Numbered from the stretch's first letter, positions 12,098 through 21,243 are shown. The stretch is DNA of 64,000 bases from Arthrobacter jinronghuae (GCF_025244825.1 NZ_CP104263.1:2604001-2668000); one strand, 5' to 3'. The notes: a model not told the origin generated them from the sequence alone. Translations and numbers: made by a program.

Positions 12098-15000
12098 CTA
12101 GCGGCGGACGATGGAACGAAGCAGGCGAAGGGCGACTGAAAGCGATGCCATGTCGTCCTCCTCCAGGCGGTTCACTTCGCTGAACATCTTGGAGGCGCGC
12201 TGCAGGTGGTCGGCGTTCTCCTGCTCCCACGCCTGCAGGCGTTCCGACGGATCCGCACCGGACCGGTCGGGGGTAGCTTCCAGCACGGCCATCGTCATAT
12301 CCGCCACAGTGGAGTACAGGTCATCGCGCAGGGCTGCGCGGGCAAGCGACTGCCACCTGTCCTCACGGGGCAGCTTCGTGATCCGGTTCAGCAGGTCGTC
12401 AATCCCGTACTGGTCGTAAACGGCGTAATACACGGCAGCGACTTCGTCAGCCGGAACTCCGGTTGCCTTGCTGGACCGGGCAACGTCGAGCAGGCCGAAC
12501 GACTCGAACTGGTCAGCCCAGTACGTCCCCAGTTCCTTCGGGATATCCAGCTCACGGGCCTTCTGCAGCATGGCTTCCACCCGCTCCGCATCGGAGCCGC
12601 GCAGGAAACGCGTCAGGTCCGAGAGCAACGGCTGGACGACGGGCCGGAACGCCTCGATATCCTCGGCGATTGTTGTTCCCCGGCCCACGTGGTTGAGGAA
12701 CCAGCGCACCGCGCGGTCCAGGAGCCGCCGCAGGTCCAGATGCATCATGGACCAGGTCTCCGTCGGGAAGCCGGCGGGAAGGGCGCCGAGTTCCGCCAGG
12801 ACCTTGTCCATTCCGTAGATCTCCCGCAGCGCGGTGAAGGCGCGGGCCGCCTCCGCTTCGGTCGCTGAGGTTTCCTCGATCACCCGGAAGGCAAAAGTGA
12901 TGCCGCCGATGTTGATCATGTCGTTGGCGACCACGGTGGAGATGATTTCCCGGCGCAGCGGATGGGTGTCCAGCTGGTCCCCGAAACGCTCGACGATCTG
13001 CTTCGGGAAATACCGGCGCAGGGTGCCGGCAAAGTAGGGGTCGTCGGCCAGGTTCGAGCGCGTAAGCGCCTTCGTGAGCTCGATCTTTGCGTACGCCGCA
13101 AGCACGGCCAGTTCGGGCGACGTCAGGCCGCCTTCACCCGCGGCAATGCGCGCGTGCAATTCCTCGTTGCCGGGCAGCGCCTCCAGCTCACGGTCAAGGT
13201 CCGCATGTTCCTCGAGCCAGTCCATCAGGCGCTCGTAACTCGGGCTGGCTTCCACGACCCGCTGCCGGTCGTTGAGCAGCAGCATGTTCTGGTCGATGTT
13301 GTCCTGCAGGACCAGGTGCCCGACTTCGTCCGTCATCGAGTGAAGGAACTCCGCACGTTCCTGCGGATCCAACCGGCCGGCCGCGACCATCCGGTCCACG
13401 AAGATCTTGATGTTCACTTCGTGGTCGGAGCAGTCCACGCCTGCGGAGTTGTCGATCGCGTCGGTGTTGAGGATGACTCCGGCGCGGGCCGCTTCGATCC
13501 GTCCGCGCTGCGTCATTCCAAGGTTTCCGCCTTCGCCGACAACCTTTACCCGAAGGTCACGGCCGTCCACGCGGATGGCGTCATTGGCTTTGTCTCCGAC
13601 GTCGGCGGAGGTCTCGGCCGAGGACTTCACATAGGTGCCGATACCGCCGTTGTAGAGCAGGTCCACCGGTGCCGTGAGGATGGCTTTCAACAGCTCGGGC
13701 GGGCTCATTTTGGTTGCCGTGTCGGGCAGGCCCAGAACGTTGCGAACTTCCGACGAGAGCGGAATGCTCTTGGACTGGCGCGGGAAAATGCCGCCGCCGG
13801 CGCTGATCAAGGACTCGTCATAGTCCGCCCAGGACGAGCGCGGAAGCTCGAAAAGGCGCCGCCGTTCGGCATGGGACCGGGCGGCGTCGGGGTTCGGGTC
13901 GAGGAAGATGTGCCGGTGGTCGAAGGCCGCCACCAGCTTGATGTGTTCGGACAAAAGCATGCCGTTGCCGAACACGTCGCCGCTCATGTCGCCGACACCC
14001 ACCACGGTGAAGTCCTGGCTCTGGGTATCGATACCGAGTTCGCTGAAGTGCCGCTTGACCGATTCCCACGCGCCGCGGGCGGTGATGCCCATGGCCTTGT
14101 GGTCGTAGCCCACGGATCCGCCCGAGGCGAAGGCGTCGCCAAGCCAGAAGCCGTAGTCGGCGGAAATGGAGTTGGCGATGTCGGAGAACGACGCCGTGCC
14201 CTTGTCCGCGGCCACCACGAGGTAGCTGTCGTCACCGTCGTGGCGGACCACGCGCTCCGGCGGCACTACTTCCTCGCCGGACTCCTTGACCACGAGGTTG
14301 TCGGTCAGGTCCAGCATGCCCCGGATGAAGGTGCGGTAGCTGTTCTTGCCCTCTTCCATCCAGGCACCGCGGTCCACGGCGGGATCGGGGAGCTTCTTGG
14401 CGTAGAAACCGCCCTTGGCGCCGGTGGGAACGATCACTGCGTTCTTGACCGTCTGGGCCTTGACCAGACCCAGGACTTCGGTGCGGAAGTCCTCGCGCCG
14501 GTCAGACCAGCGCAGCCCGCCGCGGGCTACCTCGCCGAAGCGCAGGTGCACGCCTTCCACGCGCGGCGAGTAGACCCAGATTTCGTACTTCGGGCGGGGG
14601 AACGGAGCACCGTCAATGGCGCCGGTGTTCAGCTTGAAACTGACGTACGGCTTGTCCTGATAGAAATTGGTGCGCAGCGTGGCATTGATCAGGGTGGCGA
14701 AGGTGCGCAGTACGCGGTCGGCGTCGAGCGTCGGCACCTGCTCGAGGCCGGTCTCCAGTGCGGCACCGGCCTGCTCGACGGCGGCCCGCCGCTCGTCCTC
14801 TGTCAGGTCCGGATCAAAGCGTCCTTCGAAGAGTGCGATCAGTGCACGGGCGACGTCCGGGTTGGCCAGCAGTGTTCCTGCCACGAAACCGTAGGAGTTC
14901 GCGGTGCCGACCTGGCGCATGTACTTTGCGTACGCCCGAAGGACGACTACCTGGCGCCAGCGCAGTCCCTGCCGCAGGATCAGGCGGTCGAAAGCGTCGG

Positions 15001-16939
15001 ATTCCGCAGTCCCGGACAAACCGGCACGGAAGGCTTCGGCCAGCAGGGAACCGGTCTCCATCGGATCGATGCCGGCGGGGTACACGAGGCCCAGGTCGTA
15101 AAGGTAGAAGGTCGTGCCGTCGCCGCGCTGGATCTCGAAGGGCCGTTCGTCGAGCACTTCCAGCCCGAGGTTGTGCAGGAACGGCAGGATCTGGGTCAGC
15201 GATTTCGGCTCGGTCAGGTAGAGCTTCAACCGGGCGTCCTCGGGACCCTCGCCGTCGGTGCTGGACGGGATGTAGACGAACAGCTCAGGAGCGGTTTCCG
15301 GGCGGGCGAGCCTCGCTTCGAAGCGGGCAATGTCCTCCAGGGCATCTTCGACTTCGTAGGCGACCCGGTAGGTGGCCGGGAAGGCGTCAGCCCAGAGCGC
15401 GGAGAGCTTTTCTGCCTCCTGGCGGGAGAACTGGGTGCGGACCACCTCTTCGATGCCCTCGCTCCATGAGCGGGTCGCCTGCACGAGGCGTGCCTCAAGT
15501 TCAGCGGCATCAACGTCGGTGATTTCCTGGCCGCGGGGAAGGCGGATCCGGAAGAAGAGGCGGGCGAGGGCGGATTCCGTCATCCGTGCTTCGAAGTCAA
15601 TGGAGTCTGCGTTGAAGGTGGAGCGCAGTTCGTCCTGGATGCGCAGCCGGACCGGCGTTGTGTAGCGGTCGCGTGGCAGGAAGACGATGGCGGACATGAA
15701 CCGGCCGTAGATGTCCGGCCGGAGGAACAACCGGGTGCGCCGCCGCTCCTGCAGGCGAAGGATGGCCAGGGATGTATCCAGCAGCGTGGAGGGGTCGATC
15801 TGGAAGAGTTCGTCGCGCGGGTAGGTTTCCAGGATGGAGAGCAGGTCCTTGCCTGAATGCGAATCGGCCGGGAAACCGCAGGACCGCATCACATCGCGGA
15901 CCTTGTCCCGGACAATCGGGATGCTGCGCACGGAGCCGGTATAGGCGCCGGTGGCGAAGAGCCCGATGAAACGGCGTTCACCGTTGACGTTGCCGTGCTC
16001 GTCGAATCGCTTGACGCCGAGGTAATCGAGGTAGGCAGGCCGGTGCACCGTGGAGCGCGAGTTGGCTTTGGTAATGACCAGGGCGCGCTTTTCCCGTGCC
16101 TTTGCGCGGCCTGCGCCGGTCAGGCGCTGGACCCGCCGGGTAGAGTGCAGGCGCAGCAACCCGAGTCCGCTGTCTTCAGTGGGACGGAGGGCATCTTCGC
16201 CGTCTTCGGTGATGAGGTCGTATTCCCGGTAGCCCAGGAAGGTGAAGTTACCGTTGTCCAGCCACGTCAGCAGTTCACGTGCCTGCTGCAGGTCCGGGAT
16301 GTCCCGGGCACCGGGCACCGTTTCGAGGGAACGGGCAATCTCGTGCACCTTCGAGCGCATGGCCGGCCAGTCCGTTACCGCAATCCGCACGTCGCCCAGC
16401 ACCTTCTGCAGGCCTTCGACCAGTTCGGAGCGCTTGTCCTCGTCGGTGATGCGGGCAACGTCGATGGCTATCCAGGATTCCACCTTGGTGGTGCCGCCGT
16501 CCCCGCCCAGCAGGTCGGCCAGGTTCGGCAGGGCGGCAGTGTCGCCGCTCGAGACGCCGGCAGCAGCGGGAACCCGCTGCACCTGCTGCAACTCACCCGT
16601 CCGGGGATCGCGGGTGGCCAGGAAAATGGGGTGCACTACCAGCCGGATGGCGGCGTTGCGGCGCACCACCTCTGCCGTAACGGAGTCGACCAGGAAGGGC
16701 ATGTCATCCGTGACGATGAGGATGACGCTGGTGTCGCCTTGATCCACCAGGTCGACGACGGCGGTTCCTTCGGCGCGGGTCAGCCCCAGTTCCATGTGCT
16801 TTTGCGCCCGCTCCCTCAGAACCGACGGCGCGTAGGCCTGCGCATCTTCACGCGCCAGATGCTCGTAGTAGTTCCCGATGAATTCATCCAGGGAAGTGTC
16901 CGAACTGAAAAGATCCGCGATGCGGGATCCTGACGACAT
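12098..16939 (-). CDS. gdh: NAD-specific glutamate dehydrogenase, large (GDH-1600/180 kDa) class
   Basis: Catalyses oxidative deamination of glutamate to 2-oxoglutarate with NAD+, a catabolic entry of glutamate carbon. At 1613 aa it belongs to the large L-GDH class, which has long N-terminal ACT-like regulatory segments (about 1-550) and a C-terminal helical extension around a central catalytic core. The core is visible as SPRVEGVHLRFGEVARGGLRWSDR split over the substrate site, PTGAKGGF with the catalytic lysine region, and VGVGDMSGDVFGNGM for dinucleotide binding. Start is ATG at 16939 with GGAGG about 9 bases upstream. Allosteric amino-acid control and kinase/GarA-type control are known in relatives, but no garA is in this window. 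Confidence 0.96.
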   Translation of the reverse strand: MSSGSRIADLFSSDTSLDEFIGNYYEHLAREDAQAYAPSVLRERAQKHMELGLTRAEGTAVVDLVDQGDTSVILIVTDDMPFLVDSVTAEVVRRNAAIRLVVHPIFLATRDPRTGELQQVQRVPAAAGVSSGDTAALPNLADLLGGDGGTTKVESWIAIDVARITDEDKRSELVEGLQKVLGDVRIAVTDWPAMRSKVHEIARSLETVPGARDIPDLQQARELLTWLDNGNFTFLGYREYDLITEDGEDALRPTEDSGLGLLRLHSTRRVQRLTGAGRAKAREKRALVITKANSRSTVHRPAYLDYLGVKRFDEHGNVNGERRFIGLFATGAYTGSVRSIPIVRDKVRDVMRSCGFPADSHSGKDLLSILETYPRDELFQIDPSTLLDTSLAILRLQERRRTRLFLRPDIYGRFMSAIVFLPRDRYTTPVRLRIQDELRSTFNADSIDFEARMTESALARLFFRIRLPRGQEITDVDAAELEARLVQATRSWSEGIEEVVRTQFSRQEAEKLSALWADAFPATYRVAYEVEDALEDIARFEARLARPETAPELFVYIPSSTDGEGPEDARLKLYLTEPKSLTQILPFLHNLGLEVLDERPFEIQRGDGTTFYLYDLGLVYPAGIDPMETGSLLAEAFRAGLSGTAESDAFDRLILRQGLRWRQVVVLRAYAKYMRQVGTANSYGFVAGTLLANPDVARALIALFEGRFDPDLTEDERRAAVEQAGAALETGLEQVPTLDADRVLRTFATLINATLRTNFYQDKPYVSFKLNTGAIDGAPFPRPKYEIWVYSPRVEGVHLRFGEVARGGLRWSDRREDFRTEVLGLVKAQTVKNAVIVPTGAKGGFYAKKLPDPAVDRGAWMEEGKNSYRTFIRGMLDLTDNLVVKESGEEVVPPERVVRHDGDDSYLVVAADKGTASFSDIANSISADYGFWLGDAFASGGSVGYDHKAMGITARGAWESVKRHFSELGIDTQSQDFTVVGVGDMSGDVFGNGMLLSEHIKLVAAFDHRHIFLDPNPDAARSHAERRRLFELPRSSWADYDESLISAGGGIFPRQSKSIPLSSEVRNVLGLPDTATKMSPPELLKAILTAPVDLLYNGGIGTYVKSSAETSADVGDKANDAIRVDGRDLRVKVVGEGGNLGMTQRGRIEAARAGVILNTDAIDNSAGVDCSDHEVNIKIFVDRMVAAGRLDPQERAEFLHSMTDEVGHLVLQDNIDQNMLLLNDRQRVVEASPSYERLMDWLEEHADLDRELEALPGNEELHARIAAGEGGLTSPELAVLAAYAKIELTKALTRSNLADDPYFAGTLRRYFPKQIVERFGDQLDTHPLRREIISTVVANDMINIGGITFAFRVIEETSATEAEAARAFTALREIYGMDKVLAELGALPAGFPTETWSMMHLDLRRLLDRAVRWFLNHVGRGTTIAEDIEAFRPVVQPLLSDLTRFLRGSDAERVEAMLQKARELDIPKELGTYWADQFESFGLLDVARSSKATGVPADEVAAVYYAVYDQYGIDDLLNRITKLPREDRWQSLARAALRDDLYSTVADMTMAVLEATPDRSGADPSERLQAWEQENADHLQRASKMFSEVNRLEEDDMASLSVALRLLRSIVRR

Positions 16940-17022
16940 GTAATACGCCTCCGATAGTACTTACGTCCGGCTGCCCCGTTGCAGCCTCTTCTTATCGAGC
17001 CTAGCCGCGAATGCGCCAAAGG

Positions 17023-18327
17023 TCACTTTGCCCCCGTCCTGCGTGCGCCGCGGCGGCGTCGGGGAACCTGCACGCCTGCCAGCTCCGCTATGGCCGCGCG
17101 GAGGACCGACGCCGGCGCGGTCTCCAGCAGTGCGGTCCCGGAGAGCAGGGAGGCATCGGCGGCGTCGTAGTCAGCCGGAAGGAAGGCGGCGATTTCCCCT
17201 CCCGGTCCAAACCTTTCCCAGGCTCCGCGCAGCTGGCTTTCGGGCTGCCGTCCCACCGATGAGGCCCGGACCTTGTTCAACACGACCCGCGGCTCGGCGG
17301 CAGGGACCGCGGCCGCGAGATCCGACAGGGCCCGGACCAGGCGGGGAATTCCCACGGAGTCGGCGGCACCCACGGCATAGACAGTGTCTGCGGCATCGAG
17401 TACCAGCAGGGTGGAGGCGTTGCGGCGCGGGGCTATGGTGTCGAAGCTCAGTTCCTCATCTGTCTCCAGCGAGAATCCGCAGTCCACGACGGTCAGGTCG
17501 GCAACCCGGCGTGCCGCATTGAGGACACCCGCGAGCGCTGCGGGGCGCAGTTCCACCCAGCGGTCGGAGCGGGTGATGCCGGTAAGCACCGCCAGCCGCT
17601 GCCCCCGCAGGGAAACGCTGACCGAAATCCTGCGCAGGGCGGCGTCGTCGAGCAGCCCTTGATCGGCAAGGCGGCAGGCCTGCGCGACTCCGGCGGATTC
17701 GTCGAGGAGGCCGAGGCTGACCGCCACGCTGGAGCCATAGGTATCCGCGTCGATAAGGAGCACCTCCCCGCCCGCAGCGGCCGCTTCGGCCGCCAGGTTG
17801 ACGGCCAGGGTGGTCCTGCCGGGAGCGCCTGCCGGGCCCCAGACAGCGATGACAGTGCCCCGGCGACCGTCCGGTTCCGCGGCGTCTGCCGGCGCCGGTC
17901 CCGTGCTCCCGGCACCAAACGCTGCGGCAGGGTCGGCAAGCGCGTTGCTGCCTGCCGCAGCCGCGCCTTCCACTCCCTGGTCCAATGCCCGTACGGCAGT
18001 GGCAATCAATTCGGCGAGCGCGCCCGGGTCGACTCCGCTGGGGGCATTGACTATCCGCATGGCGTCCAGGCGAGCTTGAAGAACAGGATCGTCGGTGAGC
18101 GCCACGAGGGCCACGCCGGCAGCCGCCAGCCGTTCCGCCAGTGCCGCGGTAAGCTCCCCGGCTTCGTCGGCGACGACGGCGGCACGCACGATCCCGCTCT
18201 GCGACACAGCCACGAGTTCCGTCAGTTCCGTGCACCGCCGGACCACCGTGACAGGTCCCCGGAGGCGTTCCAGCCCGTCGAGGACACCGGCGGTAGCGGC
18301 CCCCACCGTAGCGACCGGGATATTCAC
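17023..18327 (-). CDS. MinD/TadZ (CpaE)-like P-loop ATPase
   Basis: A 434-aa protein with an N-terminal receiver-like alpha/beta region (about 1-140) and a C-terminal MinD/ParA-type ATPase domain starting at GTVIAVWGPAGAPGRTT, a deviant Walker A. It continues with LLIDADTYGSSVAVSLGLLD (Walker A'/switch region). This layout is that of TadZ/CpaE, which positions Flp/Tad pilus machinery at the pole. It overlaps the preceding SAF-domain gene by 4 bp (GTGA), so the two are coupled. No TadA ATPase, TadB/C platform or Flp pilin lies nearby. Either the partners are elsewhere or this pair has a pilus-independent role. Septum-site protein is an alternative label given to such genes. Confidence 0.8.
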   Translation of the reverse strand: MNIPVATVGAATAGVLDGLERLRGPVTVVRRCTELTELVAVSQSGIVRAAVVADEAGELTAALAERLAAAGVALVALTDDPVLQARLDAMRIVNAPSGVDPGALAELIATAVRALDQGVEGAAAAGSNALADPAAAFGAGSTGPAPADAAEPDGRRGTVIAVWGPAGAPGRTTLAVNLAAEAAAAGGEVLLIDADTYGSSVAVSLGLLDESAGVAQACRLADQGLLDDAALRRISVSVSLRGQRLAVLTGITRSDRWVELRPAALAGVLNAARRVADLTVVDCGFSLETDEELSFDTIAPRRNASTLLVLDAADTVYAVGAADSVGIPRLVRALSDLAAAVPAAEPRVVLNKVRASSVGRQPESQLRGAWERFGPGGEIAAFLPADYDAADASLLSGTALLETAPASVLRAAIAELAGVQVPRRRRGARRTGAK

Positions 18328-18983
18328 GAGCCTGATGCGGGGTTGTGGACCACGGTGATCTTGGCCTGGTTCGACAACGCACTCAGCAGCAGCGGGAGGT
18401 CCGGATCCTCAACCAGGACCAGGAGCTCCGTGCTGCGGTTCGCGCCCAGGGCGGACTCGGTGACGGCCAGCTCCGATATTTCGGCGGCTTCGATCAGCTG
18501 TTTCGGCTCGTCGAACCCGTTGCGGGCATTGGGCATGGCCGCCCAGATGTCCACGCGTGATCCTGCCTCGGTGCTGGCAGGAAGCGGGTCCTCGACCCGC
18601 AGGCCGACGGGCTTGCGGTCCAGCGCGTCCCGCTCGACCAGTGCGGACCGGGCCACCAGTTCCCCCTCGCGAAGCGCTGCACCCGCTACGGCGTTCTCCG
18701 GCAGGCCCGCGGCAACGGGAAGGTAAAGCTCTTCGGCGTTACCCAGCCGGACCGGTACCGCAACCAGGTCTTCGGTGCCGATAGGCGTCCCCGGAGGAAT
18801 ATCGTGCTTCACGGCATAGACCTCAGTTGTCCGGTCGGCGCTGTCCACCAGCGTCACGACGCCGGCGATGGACCCGAGCACCAGCAGGATCCCCAGCAGG
18901 AGCCTCGGGTCCCGCCATGACGGCTTGCGCAGCCGTGCCGCCGCCGGCTCCGCCCCCTGTGTGCGGTGGTCAGTCAGACTCAT
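18324..18983 (-). CDS. SAF-domain membrane protein, CpaB/RcpC-like
   Basis: A 219-aa protein with one N-terminal membrane segment (LLLGILLVLGSIAGVVTLV, about 29-47) followed by an extracytoplasmic SAF domain (VKHDIPPGTPIGTEDLVAVPV, about 58-125). CpaB/RcpC proteins of Flp pilus systems share this layout and are thought to touch peptidoglycan. Start is ATG at 18983 with GGGGGAG immediately upstream. The gene is coupled to the downstream TadZ-like ATPase by a 4-bp overlap, and its own start overlaps by 4 bp the stop of a small upstream frame containing a 12-bp repeat. A role in secretion or pilus assembly is inferred only from architecture. Confidence 0.8.
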   Translation of the reverse strand: MSLTDHRTQGAEPAAARLRKPSWRDPRLLLGILLVLGSIAGVVTLVDSADRTTEVYAVKHDIPPGTPIGTEDLVAVPVRLGNAEELYLPVAAGLPENAVAGAALREGELVARSALVERDALDRKPVGLRVEDPLPASTEAGSRVDIWAAMPNARNGFDEPKQLIEAAEISELAVTESALGANRSTELLVLVEDPDLPLLLSALSNQAKITVVHNPASGS

Positions 18984-19192
18984 GCTCCCCCGTTTCCCGC
19001 TGCATTCCCTGCTTTCCCCCTTGGCTTTCCCCCATGGCTTTCCGCATGGCTTTCATCATGGCTTTCCCCCGTGCCCCATGCCGGGGCCTCATTCGGCTCA
19101 TTGTGGGGGAAGCGCAGCGGGAAAGAAACGGTGGTTTTCAGGAAAGTCGAATCTGTGGATAACCCATCAGCGGCATCCTGCTGGTGCCACAC
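18980..19192 (-). CDS. Possible leader ORF (70 aa) coupled to the SAF-domain gene
   Basis: An open frame from GTG 19192 ends in a TGA that overlaps the ATG of the SAF-domain gene (ATGA). It encodes a polar, low-complexity tail with repeated Glu-Ser-His units (SHDESHAESHGGK) from a 12-bp DNA repeat. No family is recognised. The coupling geometry is the only support; it may be a chance frame in a repetitive leader. Confidence 0.2.
   Translation of the reverse strand: MWHQQDAADGLSTDSTFLKTTVSFPLRFPHNEPNEAPAWGTGESHDESHAESHGGKPRGKAGNAAGNGGA
19011..19070 (+). repeat. 12-13 bp tandem repeat, five copies
   Basis: The unit GGCTTTCCCCCAT recurs with GCTTT at 19011, 19024, 19037, 19049 and 19061. On the minus strand it reads GGGGAAAGCCATG, so several copies pair a purine-rich ribosome-site-like run with an ATG in the leader of the SAF-domain gene. 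Confidence 0.85.
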
Positions 19193-19252
19193 TGGTGCTG
19201 CTGGTATACAACGGGTGCAAGCCGCAGTGGTGCGGTGCGAAAGGTGAGTGCC

Positions 19253-19486
19253 GTGGGCGATAAGAGATTCCTGACGCTGGCAGATGTCGCCGAGGTGCTG
19301 AACATATCCTCCTCGCAGACTTATGCCCTGGTCCGCAGCGGAGAACTTCCCGCCATTCAGATCGGCGGCAGGGGCCAGTGGCGGGTCGAATCGCAGCAGC
19401 TCGAAGACTATATTTCCCGGGCCTACCGGAAGTCCGCGGCGGCAGTCCGGCAGGGCATCCCGGTGGAGGAAAACGCGGGGAGCTGA
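19253..19486 (+). CDS. MerR/BldC-like helix-turn-helix DNA-binding protein
   Basis: A 77-aa single-domain protein. The excisionase/BldC-type winged HTH covers nearly all of it: LTLADVAEVLNISSSQTYALVRSGELPAIQIG, then GRGQWRV for the wing and a helical tail. Small proteins of this kind bind direct repeats, often cooperatively, as global developmental regulators (BldC in Streptomyces) or recombination directionality factors. No integrase is nearby, so the BldC-like role is preferred. The frame stays open to 19184, but GTG 19253 has AAGGTGAG 4 bases upstream and gives the expected N-terminus; GTG 19244 is the alternative. It diverges from the SAF/TadZ pair, so it could regulate them. Confidence 0.8.
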   Translation: MGDKRFLTLADVAEVLNISSSQTYALVRSGELPAIQIGGRGQWRVESQQLEDYISRAYRKSAAAVRQGIPVEENAGS

Positions 19487-19555
19487 ACAGGCGCAGCTGG
19501 TTTCCCCGTCTCCGGTTCAGCTGCATCGCCTTGGGCGGCCGGCGCCGAGGCCCGG

Positions 19556-20122
19556 TCAGGCCCATCCGTTGTGCTGTTGTGACAGCACAGCTGCGACCGT
19601 GGCAGTGGGCAGGACATAGACGCCCGTGACGTTTGCGCTGCGCCGCGGCTGGTCAGACGGGACGACCGCCAGTTCCAGGAAGTCGCTGCCCACCCTGTCG
19701 ATTGTCCCGTGCAGGGCGCCGTCAGCCGGTGCCCCGGCCGAACGGACGACGACGGCACTGCGGTCCCGGGCAATGCTGCGCAGTGCGGATGTCACCCCCA
19801 GCCGGACCTTCCCCGTCGTCGGACTCGCGAACCGGTCCATGCCCCTGACGGCAACCACCTGGGACAACACCGCCAAAGCTGCACCGCGTTCCTGCTCCAG
19901 CGACACCCATCCTTCCCCCACATGCCTCAGGGTCCCCCGCAGCATCCCTGCTGTTCCGAGATCGAAGACCAGTTGCTTCCCGCTTTGGCTGCGCAGCCTG
20001 TCCTGCAAACTGATTTCGCGCAGTTCCATCCGCACACGGTCTGAAATCTCGGTTTCGGCGGCCAGCCCGGCAGCAGCGGCAAGCTGTGCCTCCATGTCCC
20101 TGAACAGGGCGTCCCATCGCAT
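19556..20122 (-). CDS. Conserved protein with two Sm-like barrel segments, unknown function
   Basis: A 188-aa soluble protein I cannot assign to a named family. After an N-terminal helical region (about 1-50) two similar beta-rich segments follow: GTLRHVGEGWVSLEQ near residue 65 and GTIDRVGSDFLELAVV near 140. Each resembles the strand pattern of an Sm/SH3-like barrel, which hints at nucleic-acid or protein binding. It converges on the HTH gene and is divergent from the LysM gene. Codon use is like its neighbours. Confidence 0.65.
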   Translation of the reverse strand: MRWDALFRDMEAQLAAAAGLAAETEISDRVRMELREISLQDRLRSQSGKQLVFDLGTAGMLRGTLRHVGEGWVSLEQERGAALAVLSQVVAVRGMDRFASPTTGKVRLGVTSALRSIARDRSAVVVRSAGAPADGALHGTIDRVGSDFLELAVVPSDQPRRSANVTGVYVLPTATVAAVLSQQHNGWA

Positions 20123-20328
20123 CGCCCAAGGCTAGCGTCCACGAAGCCTGTCAACCACTCTGGACACCGGTCGAACCGAAGTGTAGACACGGGCATCACA
20201 CAGGCCAGACAGCACCAAAAAACCTTTGGAGCTATCAAAGCGTGCTAACCAAAGCGAAACGAACCAAATAAGCCTAAACGGCTGGATTCCCCAAGCACTC
20301 GGCTCTCCTCTCCAGATCGGAGAACGCA

Positions 20329-21120
20329 ATGACCGGATCCACCTCCCGCCCCGGGCCGGCTGCGGATGCCCTTGCAACCGCAGCGGTAGCAGCCCTTGGC
20401 CTGCTGCTTTTGTGGTGCGGAACCCGAATGCTGCCGGACGCTGCCGCAGCAGGCTCGGTCTTGTTCTCCCCGGATCCGCTCTCCGAAGCTCCGCTTTCCC
20501 GGGCCGCGCTGACGCAGCTGGCCGGGTTCTGCGCCGCCGCCGCGGGCCTGCTGCTCACGCTCTGGTGGGTGCTGGGGTTTATCTGTGCCCTGGCCGGGTG
20601 TCTCCTGCACCGCTTCGGCTTCCGGACGGCCGGCATACGGACCCTCTCCCTGGCCCCGGGACCTGCGCGCCGGCTGGCATCAGCTGCTCTGGGGATCTCG
20701 CTGGCCGCCGGCACGCTGGGCGCGGCGCCCGGGGCAGTCACAACCGTGGCAGCGGCACCCGGGGAACCTGCACCGGCGTTCACCCCCGCGGGCGTCCCGG
20801 CTGGACCGGATGCCGCGCAGACCACTCCTCCGGCGCCGGGGTCCGCTGATCCTGCCGTTTCTCCGCTTTGGCGTCCTTCTCCCCCGCAGCCTGCGGCCGG
20901 CGGCCTACTCACGGGTGTACCCCGACCGGACGGGCGCGAAGTAGTGGTTGCAGCCGGAGACACCCTGTGGTCCCTGGCCGCTTCGCAACTGGGACCGCAG
21001 GCCACGGACGCAGAGACTGCCGCCCTCTGGCCCCGCTGGTACGAACTGAATCGGGAGGTTATTGGTCCGGATCCCGGCCTGATCCATCCTGGCCAGGTTC
21101 TGGCCGTCCCCCCTCCTTGA
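20329..21120 (+). CDS. Membrane-anchored LysM-domain protein
   Basis: A 263-aa protein. It has two hydrophobic segments near the N-terminus (about 13-40 and 63-90), a Pro/Ala-rich linker, and a C-terminal LysM motif (VVVAAGDTLWSLAASQLG to IHPGQVLAVPPP, about 205-262). LysM binds peptidoglycan N-acetylglucosamine, so the protein probably tethers membrane to wall. GGAGAA lies 6 bases before the ATG. The next gene on the same strand is an Rv3235-like protein, and this pair may form a small operon upstream of and convergent with secA. Confidence 0.82.
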   Translation: MTGSTSRPGPAADALATAAVAALGLLLLWCGTRMLPDAAAAGSVLFSPDPLSEAPLSRAALTQLAGFCAAAAGLLLTLWWVLGFICALAGCLLHRFGFRTAGIRTLSLAPGPARRLASAALGISLAAGTLGAAPGAVTTVAAAPGEPAPAFTPAGVPAGPDAAQTTPPAPGSADPAVSPLWRPSPPQPAAGGLLTGVPRPDGREVVVAAGDTLWSLAASQLGPQATDAETAALWPRWYELNREVIGPDPGLIHPGQVLAVPPP

Positions 21121-21243
21121 GCCTCTCCCCGCTGTCCCCCAGCCTGTCCGCCAGCCTTGTCCCGCCAGCCGACGGTTCTCCCCTGCACCGGCCCGCCGCC
21201 GGAACCACCAACCGCACCGCCCCGCGCTAGGAAAGGACGCACC

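Noticed and set aside
12962-15469. 835-codon open frame on the plus strand opposite the glutamate dehydrogenase
   Set aside because: It mirrors the codon structure of the real high-G+C gene, has no recognisable motif and lacks a ribosome site.
19154-19162. Replication origin
   Set aside because: A single DnaA box with no cluster, no AT-rich unwinding region and no dnaA/dnaN/gyrB genes.
19253-19486. Excisionase of an integrated element
   Set aside because: The HTH resembles excisionases, but there is no integrase, attachment-site duplication or change in base composition nearby.
20123-20328. Riboswitch or small RNA in the more A/T-rich space before the LysM gene
   Set aside because: I could not find a convincing conserved fold, terminator or known riboswitch core.
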